DNA of 38,877 nucleotides, from assembly GCA_900543675.1 (NCBI GenBank), contig UQRY01000016.1, positions 1 through 38,877 on the forward strand. Reading direction: 5' to 3'. Below, one piece after another: positions 31,449 to 38,877 of this stretch. Source of the DNA: an uncultured Mycoplasmatota bacterium (lineage in GTDB: Bacteria; Bacillota_I; Bacilli_A; RF39; UBA660). Both the position numbers and the translations under genes were made by a program. Numbering within the stretch: position 1 is the first letter of the stretch; each line of letters starts with the position of its first letter. The notes beneath the pieces were generated by a model. It saw only the letters and a list, made by a program, of their open reading frames with translations. It had not been told where the DNA came from and did not search any database.

Positions 31449-32366
31449 ATGAAAAAATTTATAAAAAATAACTGGATAGTTATAGTACCTATTGCACTTT
31501 TATTGGTTTGGTTCTTATATGGGTTACAATCTTTTTTACAACAGTATTATCAAGAAGTAGAATTGAATCAAAAAATTTATGACGAATGTAAATTAACTAA
31601 CGCTGATGGTTATGGTTGCGAAACAATTGAAGAGGATATCGAGCGAACGAAAATTCCACCAGCACCATTGCTATTTTCTTATCTTATAGCTGGCTCTGAG
31701 GAGTTATATTATCTTTCTATTTTAGCCATTTTATTTGTTGCAGTCCCAGCTATTTGGGGTTTTTATCAAGATACAAAAAATGGGATGTATAAAAATAAAT
31801 TATTACGCGAAAGTTATAAATCCTATTTTTTAAAGCATTATAAAAAATCTTTAAAATGTCTACTTATTTTACCTGTTTTTATTGTTCTTGCTTTTTTAAT
31901 CACTTGTGTTGTTTCTAACTTTGAGTTTCAATATGCTCCTGGTGAGTTAGAATATGGGGGCAGTTTCTTTTGGAGTAGTAGAGAGTATGCTCGTTCATTA
32001 TGGATACCTTATCTATTCACGATGATTGCTTCAGTTACATTGCATAGTATTTATTACATTAATACTGCTTATTTGGTTTTTTATAAAGCTAAAAATTTTA
32101 TTTTAAATACGGTGGGAGTGTATTTAGCTTATTTATTAACTCAGGTAGTACTTGTTTCTTTGGTTGGCATGTTTTTTGGTCGAGTTTTGAAGATGGGAGA
32201 ATTTGCTATTACTTTTGAGGATCCTATCATTTGGATCTTTGGTAGCGATGTTGATCATTTTGAATATATGTTTATTTCTTCTCTTGTTTATGTTGTGATA
32301 TCTACGTTATTAGTTTTTCTTGTTTATCGTAAGAAAGAAAGGTATGTGATTCAAAATGAAGGATGA
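31449..32366 (+). CDS. Polytopic membrane protein of an ABC-type cassette
   Basis: A 305-residue integral membrane protein with about six membrane segments (near 8-30, 78-103, 138-160, 188-210, 222-248, 274-295). The only sizeable external part is after the first segment and holds two cysteines (YDECKLTNADGYGCE, C47 and C57). It resembles ABC-2-type permeases in layout, without a diagnostic motif. An AGGAG site precedes the ATG. Its end overlaps the next membrane-protein gene by eleven bases. Confidence 0.6.
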   Translation: MKKFIKNNWIVIVPIALLLVWFLYGLQSFLQQYYQEVELNQKIYDECKLTNADGYGCETIEEDIERTKIPPAPLLFSYLIAGSEELYYLSILAILFVAVPAIWGFYQDTKNGMYKNKLLRESYKSYFLKHYKKSLKCLLILPVFIVLAFLITCVVSNFEFQYAPGELEYGGSFFWSSREYARSLWIPYLFTMIASVTLHSIYYINTAYLVFYKAKNFILNTVGVYLAYLLTQVVLVSLVGMFFGRVLKMGEFAITFEDPIIWIFGSDVDHFEYMFISSLVYVVISTLLVFLVYRKKERYVIQNEG

Positions 32367-33828
32367 AATTAGATTTCAAAAAAAGCTGCTTTCTTTAGTT
32401 AGCAAAACATCTGGTTTTTATCTTTTGATTTTAGCTTCTTTTTTTGTTGCTGGTTATACTGGTGTTTGGCTATCCATTTCTTATAGTTCTTTTATTGATA
32501 ATTTCTATGAGATGACGATTGCGATTTTTTCAAGCGACAATTACTTCTTGGTTTTATTATTCATCTTTCTTTTAAATACGATTTATATATATTTTCTTTT
32601 TGGAAGAGATCCTTCTTTTCAACTAAGATGTCAGAATAAAAAAGATCATATTAAGAAATTAATGATTTCAACTTGGTTTTTTAATAGTATTTTATTCCTT
32701 CTTAATTTATTATTCTTGATGATTTTGATTAATTTGTTTGGAAGTGTTAATTATTCAATCACAAATACTGAACATGGAGTAGTAAATATTGTTTATTTCT
32801 TATGGTATATGTTTCGTACTTATTTCTGGATTCAGATTATTTCTACTTTGAATATTTTATTATTTAAAAAATTATCTTTATGGGTAGTTACTATTTTTAA
32901 CTGTATTTATCTAATCTTTGTTTTGTTCTTAGTTTCTTTGCCTGTAGATTATATTATTCGTTCTGTTTCGGATATCGGAATTCATATTTCCTATTTCTTT
33001 TTATCCGCTCAGTACGGTAGTTTCTTATTTGAAATTGCGATTAGTGTTTTATATGGATTATTGGCTATACTATTGATAAAAGGAATTTGGCTTTTATTAG
33101 ATTATTTAAAAAGTGAAAAGTTTACTTTGCGTTTAAAGTTTACTGTCGCAGTAATTAAGAATGATGTTAGAACCTTAGTTACCAATTTAAGAAAACCATT
33201 AATTGTTTATTTAGTTGCCTTATTGTGTTTGCTCTATTGGGTATTTATTAATAAAGATGTTGTATTACAATTAGATGATTTTAAAAATATATTTGGTTTA
33301 TCTTATCATATTGGTGATGAAATTTTAGAACTAATATTTATGTTACTCACTTTAGTATTCTATGTTTATTTAGCAATCTATTTATTTTGTAAAGATATTG
33401 ATTTACAGATGGGAAACTTGTTTTTGAGAATCTTACCGGCGAAATTCTTGAGTAGTAAAATGATTTCTATTGCTAGTCTTACCTTAGTTGTAAAGGGAGC
33501 TAGTTATTTATTCATTTATTTACTTTTTAGTTTTCTGTCACGAGTTTCGTTTATTGAAGTGTTATCATTGTTTGGAAAAGACTTTTTGTTTACATTAACG
33601 ATCGAATTTATCTTGTTGTTATGTCTATTTATTTACTATTCTTTAAAAAAATATGGATGGTTATTATGGATTGTGGCACTTCTATTATTGAGGTTAGTTA
33701 TTATTCCTATTGACGAGTTAAAATTATTTGTTTGGTTAATGATATTAATTGTTGTGATTACTCTTTTATTAGTTATGTTTAATCGGTATGCAAAAGTAAT
33801 CTTTGAAAGAATTAAGAATGGAGGATAA
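32356..33828 (+). CDS. Large polytopic membrane protein, probable ABC permease
   Basis: A 490-residue protein with about twelve predicted membrane segments across its full length, rich in Leu, Phe and Ile, with basic loops near 100 and 265-280. No enzyme motif is seen. It is translationally coupled to the previous gene, and an ATPase gene starts two bases after it, so it is best read as the second or main permease subunit of the same transporter, possibly for export of, or self-protection from, the secreted protein. Confidence 0.65.
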   Translation: MKDEIRFQKKLLSLVSKTSGFYLLILASFFVAGYTGVWLSISYSSFIDNFYEMTIAIFSSDNYFLVLLFIFLLNTIYIYFLFGRDPSFQLRCQNKKDHIKKLMISTWFFNSILFLLNLLFLMILINLFGSVNYSITNTEHGVVNIVYFLWYMFRTYFWIQIISTLNILLFKKLSLWVVTIFNCIYLIFVLFLVSLPVDYIIRSVSDIGIHISYFFLSAQYGSFLFEIAISVLYGLLAILLIKGIWLLLDYLKSEKFTLRLKFTVAVIKNDVRTLVTNLRKPLIVYLVALLCLLYWVFINKDVVLQLDDFKNIFGLSYHIGDEILELIFMLLTLVFYVYLAIYLFCKDIDLQMGNLFLRILPAKFLSSKMISIASLTLVVKGASYLFIYLLFSFLSRVSFIEVLSLFGKDFLFTLTIEFILLLCLFIYYSLKKYGWLLWIVALLLLRLVIIPIDELKLFVWLMILIVVITLLLVMFNRYAKVIFERIKNGG

Positions 33829-33830
33829 AG

Positions 33831-34469
33831 ATGAAAATTGAAGTAAAAAATATTGAAAAGGAATTTAAAAAGATACCCGTTTTAAAAAACGTTTCGATGG
33901 AATTTGAAGAGGGAAAAATTTATGGTTTAGTAGGGAGAAATGGTAGTGGAAAAAGTGTTTTTTTAAAGATACTATGTGGTTTATATGAACCTACGAGAGG
34001 GGAGGTACTCTATGATGGAAAGAATCTTTTCCTTCATCATGCTTTTCCACCTGATACGAGGGCTTTAATTGAAAAGCCTGCTTTTATTGGTGATTTGACC
34101 GGCTATGAAAACTTAGAAATACTAGCATCGATTCAAAACAAAATTGGTAGAGATGAGATAGAAAATACGTTAAAGAGAGTAAATCTATACGAAGAGAAAG
34201 ATAAAAAGTTTAGTAAATACTCTTTAGGAATGAAACAAAAACTAGGAATTGCGCAAGTTTTAATGGAAGACCCTAAAGTGATTATTTTAGATGAACCTTT
34301 TAATGGGGTAGAAGAAGCAACGGCTAAGAGTCTTCGTGAAGTTCTAAAAGAAGAACGAAAAAAGAATAAGATTGTGATTATCGCTTCCCATATTAAAGAG
34401 GATATTGAAAACCTTGCCGATATAATTTATTTTTTCGATGATGGTGTGGTTAAAGAACAGAAAAAGTAG
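33831..34469 (+). CDS. ABC transporter ATP-binding protein
   Basis: A 212-residue cytoplasmic ATPase subunit. Walker A GRNGSGKS at 35-42, signature YSLGMKQKLGIAQ (about 131-143), Walker B KVIILDEPFNGVEE and H-loop ASH are all present. It is short, with no extra C-terminal domain, like ATPases of ABC-2 and bacteriocin-immunity exporters. GGAGG lies before the ATG. Last gene of the cassette; no clear terminator follows, but a promoter for the next gene does. Confidence 0.92.
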   Translation: MKIEVKNIEKEFKKIPVLKNVSMEFEEGKIYGLVGRNGSGKSVFLKILCGLYEPTRGEVLYDGKNLFLHHAFPPDTRALIEKPAFIGDLTGYENLEILASIQNKIGRDEIENTLKRVNLYEEKDKKFSKYSLGMKQKLGIAQVLMEDPKVIILDEPFNGVEEATAKSLREVLKEERKKNKIVIIASHIKEDIENLADIIYFFDDGVVKEQKK

Positions 34470-34482
34470 TATCGAAAGCGTG

Positions 34483-34511
34483 TTGCCCAATCTCAAAAAA
34501 TATGATATGAT
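34483..34511 (+). promoter_or_regulatory. Promoter of the small membrane protein gene
   Basis: TTGCCC at 34483-34488 and TATGAT at 34506-34511 with 17-base spacing. Confidence 0.55.
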
Positions 34512-34538
34512 TTTCTAGAGTAGTAAGGGGATGTAATC

Positions 34539-34847
34539 ATGAGCTTTGATGCTGTATTATTAATTATTCTAATTGTTGCTGGAGTTTGTTTTTTTAGAAA
34601 ATTTTCTAGTAGCGTTTATTTTATCGCTAGTTTAGATATTTTCTTTCGAATACTAACTTTTGTGAGAGATCATATCGGAGTAAAAGAGATCTCAGAATTT
34701 ATTCGTGCATATTTTCCAGAGAGTATTCCTAGTGTAATTTATCGATATACAGATGGTGTTTTATCTACGGTATTGATGTGGGTATATGTAGCTTTATTTG
34801 CTGTATTCTTATTCTATACGGTTAGAATTCTTTGGAAGAAAAGATAA
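34539..34847 (+). CDS. Small membrane protein of unknown function
   Basis: A 102-residue protein with a first membrane segment at 3-18, a possible re-entrant or amphipathic segment (26-42), a connecting stretch with an amphipathic helix (HIGVKEISEFIRAYFPES) and a last membrane segment at 74-97, ending in a basic tail. AAGGGG precedes the ATG. It lies directly before ftsA but has its own promoter and a terminator, so a division role is not implied. I do not recognise the family. Confidence 0.6.
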   Translation: MSFDAVLLIILIVAGVCFFRKFSSSVYFIASLDIFFRILTFVRDHIGVKEISEFIRAYFPESIPSVIYRYTDGVLSTVLMWVYVALFAVFLFYTVRILWKKR

Positions 34848-34885
34848 AATGGCTTAGTATTTATCTTAGAGAAAAAAGAGAGAAA

Positions 34886-34928
34886 AGGAAAAAATGTAAT
34901 TAATTGTCAAACATTTTTCCTGTTTTTT
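34886..34928 (+). terminator. Intrinsic terminator before ftsA
   Basis: AGGAAAAAATG at 34886-34896 pairs with CATTTTTCCT at 34912-34921 (one bulged A), followed by GTTTTTT. Purine-rich sequence before and pyrimidine-rich sequence after can extend the stem. Confidence 0.7.
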
Positions 34929-34954
34929 CTCTTTTCTTCTTATTTTTTTTATAG

Positions 34955-34960
34955 TATAAT
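34955..34960 (+). promoter_or_regulatory. Probable -10 box of ftsA-ftsZ
   Basis: TATAAT at 34955-34960 in an AT-rich region 73 bases before ftsA. No -35 match stands at the right distance, so the call is tentative. Confidence 0.4.
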
Positions 34961-35032
34961 GGTCTATAGAATAGTAGTAGGAAAAAGGAATTAGAAAAAT
35001 CAAGCTAAAGTAAGGGAGCAGGACAGACGCGT

Positions 35033-36277
35033 ATGAGAAAAATATACACAGGTATCGATTTAGGAAGTTATGGAATTAAGATTGTCGTTTTAGAGTACGT
35101 CCATGGGAAATTTCACGTTCTTGCTGCGACTAATGTTCGGAGTAAGGGAATTAAAAACAGTTTGATTGTTGATATGGACGAAGCCTGTCTTTCTTTGCTG
35201 AGAGCGAAAAAAAATATTGAAGAGATGTTAGGAGTTACTCTTGACCAAGCTATTGTTACAGTACCATCTGATGGTATTAATTTTGATATTGTATCAGGGG
35301 AAATTGCTCTTGATGCAGAGAAAATGATCGATGCTAAAGAGATGAATGCTGTACTTCATGAAGCGGCACTAGGGAATATTCAGGATGATAGTGAACTAAT
35401 TACGATTGTTCCTATTTCTTTTCATATTGACGATGGAGAGGGAATTCGTGATCCTAAAGGCTTAATGGGAAATAAACTAATGGCTAAGGCAGTAATTACG
35501 ACGATTCCTAAATATTTTTTGAAGCAAACAATTTCTTTATTAAAGATGTGTAATATCGAAGCTATTGATGTTTCTTTTTCGGCTTTAGGTGATTACTATA
35601 GTGCGAGAAATAAAGATATGGATAAAGAAGTGACGGCACTGATTAATATTGGATACGACACAACTTCTGTATCGATTTTTAATAAAGGAATTATGATTAA
35701 AACAGAGAAGATTGAAGAAGGCTCTAAAATAATCGATCAAGATATTATGCAGGCTTATCAAGTAAAGAAAAGCGTGGCTAGATTTTTAAAAGAAAATTTT
35801 GCGGTAAGTAACACTCGTTATGCTGATGCTAATGATCGAATTGAGGTCGAAACAAAAGAACAAACCAAAATATCGATCGGGCAATTAGAAATTTCAGAGA
35901 TGGTAGAAAGACGGATAATCGAACTTCTAAAACTCGCGAAAAAGCAAATAAACATCTTAACAAACCGGGAAATAAGTTATATAATAATAACTGGGGGAAT
36001 TAGCGAATTAGCTGGTTTTCAATACGTTGTGGAGAATATCTTCGATAGAAGAGCGGCAACGATGAATATAGATACCATGGGGGCGCGTAGTAACATGTAC
36101 TCTAGTGCACTCGGAATTATAAAATATTTTTACGCAAAACTAGAATTACGTGGAAAAAGTTATTCTATGATGAGCGATAAACAAGCAGATGATTTAGTTT
36201 CAACGCAAAAGAGGATGACCGGTAGTACAAACGAAAGTATTATCAGTAAAGTATTCGGTTATTTTTCTGGAGATTAA
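35033..36277 (+). CDS. ftsA: Cell division protein FtsA
   Basis: A 414-residue actin-like ATPase that anchors FtsZ to the membrane. The N-terminal phosphate-1 motif GIDLGSYGIKIVV (7-19), the SHS2 (1C) domain (about 82-165), ALINIGYDTTSVSIF (phosphate-2) and IIITGGISELAGF near 322-334 are visible. The end ISKVFGYFSGD is the amphipathic membrane-targeting helix. It is followed by ftsZ after eleven bases. The upstream mur/ftsQ genes of the usual division cluster are absent; the neighbours are unrelated. Confidence 0.96.
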   Translation: MRKIYTGIDLGSYGIKIVVLEYVHGKFHVLAATNVRSKGIKNSLIVDMDEACLSLLRAKKNIEEMLGVTLDQAIVTVPSDGINFDIVSGEIALDAEKMIDAKEMNAVLHEAALGNIQDDSELITIVPISFHIDDGEGIRDPKGLMGNKLMAKAVITTIPKYFLKQTISLLKMCNIEAIDVSFSALGDYYSARNKDMDKEVTALINIGYDTTSVSIFNKGIMIKTEKIEEGSKIIDQDIMQAYQVKKSVARFLKENFAVSNTRYADANDRIEVETKEQTKISIGQLEISEMVERRIIELLKLAKKQINILTNREISYIIITGGISELAGFQYVVENIFDRRAATMNIDTMGARSNMYSSALGIIKYFYAKLELRGKSYSMMSDKQADDLVSTQKRMTGSTNESIISKVFGYFSGD

Positions 36278-36288
36278 GGAGGATTTGT

Positions 36289-37386
36289 ATGGTGAATGGA
36301 TTAGAGATGGATCAACTAGCGAAAATAAAAGTAATTGGAATTGGTGGCGGTGGATGTAATGCCGTTAATCGTATGATAGAGTCAGGGGTAAAAGGAGTAG
36401 AGTTTATTGTAGCCAATACAGATCTACAAGTGTTAAACAACTCAAAAGCTGACGTAAAGATTCAAATTGGAGCTAATTTGACAGATGGATTAGGTGCGGG
36501 TGCGAATCCGGAAGTGGGACGTGAAGCAGCGGTTGAATCAAAGAAAGAAATCGAAGATGCATTAAGTGGTGCGGATATGGTATTTGTCACTTGTGGTATG
36601 GGTGGCGGTACTGGTACCGGTGCTTCTCCTGTTGTTGCTGAGATTGCTCAGACGATAGGTGCGCTTACGGTGGCTATTGTTACTAAACCATTCGGTTTTG
36701 AAGGAAAAAGAAGAATGGACAATGCCATGAAAGGCTTAGATGAGTTAAAAAAACATGTCGATACGTTAATTGTAATTCCTAACGATCGCTTACGTGAAAT
36801 CATCGATAAAACAACGCCAATGTTAGAAGCCTTTAAAGAAGTAGATAATGTCTTACGTCGTGGTGTTCAATCAATTTCTGATTTGATTGCCGTTGTTGGA
36901 CTTGTCAACTTGGATTTTGCTGATGTTAAAGCCGTTATGCAAAATTCTGGTAATGCCATTATTGGTATTGGTATTGGTATGGGTGAAGATCGGGCGATCG
37001 AAGCAGCTAAACAAGCAGTATCTTCTCCATTATTGGAGACTAGCATTTCCGGAGCTACCAATGCGATTATCAATGTAACGGGTGGCGTGAATTTGACTTT
37101 GTTTGAAGCAGAACAAGCTGCAGAAGTAGTAAGAGCAGCTGCGAATACAGATATCAATACGATTTTTGGTTCCGTAATTAATGAAAACTTGACAGATGAA
37201 GTAATTGTTACGGTTATTGCGACTGGCTTTGATAAGAATTCAGTACCAAAAGAACCGGTTTATAACAATGTTCAAAATACTGCTAGACGTAGTCAAACTC
37301 GCGATATTGAAGTCATTGAAGATTTCGATGATGACGATGATGATGACGATGACATTCCTATCTTTTTACAGAATCGTAATTTTTAG
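36289..37386 (+). CDS. ftsZ: Cell division protein FtsZ
   Basis: A 365-residue tubulin-like GTPase that forms the division ring. GIGGGGCNAVNRMI (17-30) and the tubulin signature GGGTGTGAS (105-113) bind GTP; the T7 loop NLDFADV carries the catalytic Asp. The C-terminal linker is short and ends in nine consecutive Asp residues before the conserved tail IPIFLQNRNF, which should bind FtsA. AAGGAGG stands before the ATG. A terminator follows, so ftsA-ftsZ form a two-gene operon. Confidence 0.97.
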   Translation: MVNGLEMDQLAKIKVIGIGGGGCNAVNRMIESGVKGVEFIVANTDLQVLNNSKADVKIQIGANLTDGLGAGANPEVGREAAVESKKEIEDALSGADMVFVTCGMGGGTGTGASPVVAEIAQTIGALTVAIVTKPFGFEGKRRMDNAMKGLDELKKHVDTLIVIPNDRLREIIDKTTPMLEAFKEVDNVLRRGVQSISDLIAVVGLVNLDFADVKAVMQNSGNAIIGIGIGMGEDRAIEAAKQAVSSPLLETSISGATNAIINVTGGVNLTLFEAEQAAEVVRAAANTDINTIFGSVINENLTDEVIVTVIATGFDKNSVPKEPVYNNVQNTARRSQTRDIEVIEDFDDDDDDDDDIPIFLQNRNF

Positions 37387-37389
37387 TAA

Positions 37390-37425
37390 AAAAGCAATAA
37401 AAGATTTTTCTTTCATTGCTTTTCT
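37390..37425 (+). terminator. Intrinsic terminator after ftsZ
   Basis: AAAAGCAAT at 37390-37398 pairs with ATTGCTTTT at 37415-37423, with an inner AAAG/CTTT helix. The T run is part of the stem. Confidence 0.8.
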
Positions 37426-37458
37426 ATTGGAAAAAAGGGAAATATTTTTTCTTTTGCT

Positions 37459-37559
37459 TGGTATAATATATTACGGGATATGAAAAATAGGAATGTCAAT
37501 AATTTAGGAAAATGTCTCAAAATTTTTTAAACATTTGCGGGAAAATTTATTCCAATTTC
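37459..37559 (+). other. AT-rich junction with extended -10 and possible IS end
   Basis: TGGTATAAT at 37459-37467 is a perfect extended -10 on the plus strand, but no credible gene follows. From about 37493 there are repeated short AAATGTC/AAAATTT-type motifs, which could be the subterminal sequence of the insertion element to the right. The exact end cannot be fixed without a second copy. Confidence 0.3.
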
Positions 37560-37673
37560 CTTCTTGACAATAGGGACCCAGATAAAATTCTATTAATGAT
37601 TAAGCTACGCAACAAATATATTGTTGCTTGGCTAATAAGCATTAAGAATTTTATCTGCCTATTGATCAAGAAG
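37560..37673. repeat. 114-base near-perfect palindrome
   Basis: Arms pair in order: CTTCTTGA (37560-37567) with TCAAGAAG (37666-37673); CAATAGG (37568-37574) with CCTATTG (37658-37664); CAGATAAAATTC (37579-37590) with GAATTTTATCTG (37646-37657); a TAATG/CATTA continuation; then AGC/GCT and CAACAA (37610-37615) with TTGTTG (37621-37626) around a short AT loop. Only small bulges interrupt it. It lies between ftsZ and the transposase gene. It could be an IS-end structure, a small non-autonomous element or a protective hairpin. Confidence 0.75.
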
Positions 37674-37694
37674 TTTTCTCGGCATAAAACCCGT

Positions 37695-38877
37695 TTAGGC
37701 ATACACATGATCGGTGTGTGCTTTTTGTATCTGCCTTTTAAATGAAGCAAGTTTCCAAGGATGCGACATTGGTGGAATATAGTTTTTCTTTTTCTTAATC
37801 TCAATAGATTCATCAAACACTTTAGAAAACCTTTCGTTTCTAGATAGTTCTTTTAACTCCAATACTTGTTCATCAATTGTAACTAATAGTTCTCCATTAA
37901 AAGCCTTGATAACTAAGCATTCTGTTCTAGGAGAGAAGCATTTAATTTGATTATTCATATATGGTTGATAGTACTTGTTTTGATATTTTATAGAATTACC
38001 ATTATCCACTTTTCTAGGAGTTAAAACCGCAAGGGTATAGTTGATTTTTTCTTCACTAGGTGATGACTCAAATACAGATTCAAACATGTGATAATCCATA
38101 GCGAATTTTTGATTGAAGTAAGGAACAAAAACTTCAATTAGGTATTTATTAGCTTCTTCAATAGTAGTAATACCATGTAGTTTAAGTTCATTTACTAATC
38201 TGCCTTGAAAAGTACCATTCGTGCGTTCTATTAGCCCTTTAGCTTGAGATACAGATGATGTTTGAAGTTCTATGCCTAATTGCTTACAAGCATATCCATA
38301 CTGAGTTAAAACATCTTTTTCACTAGTTCTTTTATCTGGATTTAAAGACATATAGTTAAACACAGTACGGTTATCTGTAAAGAACTTATAGGGAATACCA
38401 TAGTTAGTTAATATTTGATATAAAACATGGTAATAACCGTTTAGAGTTTCTTGATGATCAAACCAAGCTCCAACAATAGTAGAAGTAGCTTTATCGATGG
38501 CTAGGTGTAGACAAGTTTTAATATTATCAAACCACATATGAATTGATCCATCTTGTTCAATAACTTCACCAAAGTATTTAGGTTTTTCTAATCTTGGATG
38601 AGAGTCTTCTAAAGCAACTTCATGACTAATTATAGTTTCTATTTGTTCATTAGTCATGGCAAGATTAATTTTCTTTTTTTTGAAGTAATTTTTGTTTAAC
38701 ATATTCCCTTTTAGTTTTCTTTCTAGCTTTAGGAGATAATACACCAGCTTTAGTTAAAGTCTTATAAATAAAGTCATAAGATACATTAATATTTTCATCC
38801 TTTTCTAGGAAATCTTTAAAGTGATAAAAATTCCAGTCTTGATATTTATTCTTATATAATAGTATAATATCTTCGGA
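37695..38877 (-). pseudogene. ISNCY (IS1202-like) transposase, frameshifted and cut by the window edge
   Basis: Minus-strand DDE transposase. The main part (38664-37695) has the motifs VIEQDGSIHMWF (first Asp), FFTDNRTVFN (second Asp) and KGLIERTNGTFQGRLVNELK (Glu), and ends in a PPMSHPWK segment usual for this family. The N-terminal part (38877-38665) lies in another frame (LLYKNKYQDWNFYHF...SYDFIYKTL) and hits a stop at 38667-38665. The frames join at a run of eight A residues (38681-38674 on the minus strand); seven would restore one reading frame. The gene is therefore inactive, or the base is a sequencing error. The 5' end lies beyond the window. Confidence 0.85.
37695..38877 (-). mobile_element. 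Insertion sequence of the ISNCY/IS1202 type, partial
   Basis: The element includes the transposase gene and probably the AT-rich sequence and palindrome down to about 37493. Only its transposase-downstream end is in the window. It inserted after the ftsZ terminator, so it does not disturb ftsZ. Confidence 0.7.

Noticed and set aside
37512..37745. Plus-strand open frame of 77 residues
   Set aside because: It runs through both arms of the palindrome and antisense to the transposase end, and its composition looks random; only the TGGTATAAT box upstream is notable.
38664..38690. Programmed frameshift for the transposase
   Set aside because: The shift needed is +1 at an A run, whereas IS elements with A-run slippage mostly use -1, and this family normally has one continuous frame.
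1..38877. Mycoplasma-type code with UGA read as Trp
   Set aside because: Several genes end in TGA with overlapping starts of the next gene, and tryptophan is written TGG throughout.

Overview
The window reads as chromosomal DNA of an AT-rich, low-GC Gram-positive-type bacterium. I infer an uncultured, probably gut-associated member of Bacilli, Erysipelotrichia or the RF39/Mycoplasmatota side. The reasons are the Bacillota gene orders (rplU-prp-rpmA with obg nearby, ftsA-ftsZ), an L27 with a Prp-cleavable N-terminal extension, an RNase J paralogue, YidD, lipoproteins, frequent TTG/GTG starts and strong AGGAGG ribosome sites. TGA is used as a stop and never read through, so this is the standard bacterial code. 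No tRNA, rRNA or CRISPR array was seen.

Layout. 1-3400: a catalytically dead-looking glycerophosphodiesterase-fold protein, then a tight four-gene operon (membrane thioredoxin-like protein, Tim44-like protein with zinc ribbon, membrane J-domain protein, small unknown). 3400-4511, minus strand: yidD translationally coupled to a ZnuA-like lipoprotein that has lost its metal ligands. 4668-9053: an RNA-processing operon (rnc, a small basic protein, a J2-like RNase J with degraded active site, a 498-residue unknown). 9253-10842: a membrane-anchored polysaccharide deacetylase. 10936-15838: a small unknown and two large tandem paralogues of an unrecognised family, each with its own nearly identical promoter. 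15884-16014: a short structured transcript with its own promoter and terminator. 16147-17857: a GNAT acetyltransferase and a nucleotide-pyrophosphatase-type phosphodiesterase.

17896-20776: the ribosomal rplU-prp-rpmA unit with a structured leader, an unknown gene and obg. 20868-21175: a candidate type I toxin-antitoxin locus (27-residue hydrophobic peptide plus convergent antisense RNA), too small for ordinary gene calling. 21260-24405: an ABC-F ATPase and a HAD-PlsC fusion for lipid synthesis. 24477-27144: a hybrid histidine kinase and an Hpt-receiver protein that can form a phosphorelay. 27265-30639: a YebC/TACO1 protein, then a DgkB-type lipid kinase, QueH, a small unknown and a metallo-beta-lactamase-fold hydrolase. 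30941-34469: a secreted protein of unknown family encoded with two polytopic membrane proteins and an ABC ATPase, an export or immunity-type cassette. 34483-37425: a small membrane protein and ftsA-ftsZ. 37493-38877: a 114-base near-palindrome and a frameshifted ISNCY (IS1202-like) transposase that runs off the right edge.

The most likely undescribed items are the type I toxin-antitoxin locus, the tandem paralogue pair, the secreted-protein/ABC cassette, the orphan structured transcript at 15919-16014 and the 37560-37673 palindrome. A recurring theme is protein families kept without their catalytic or metal-binding residues (GDPD-like, ZnuA-like, RNase J-like).
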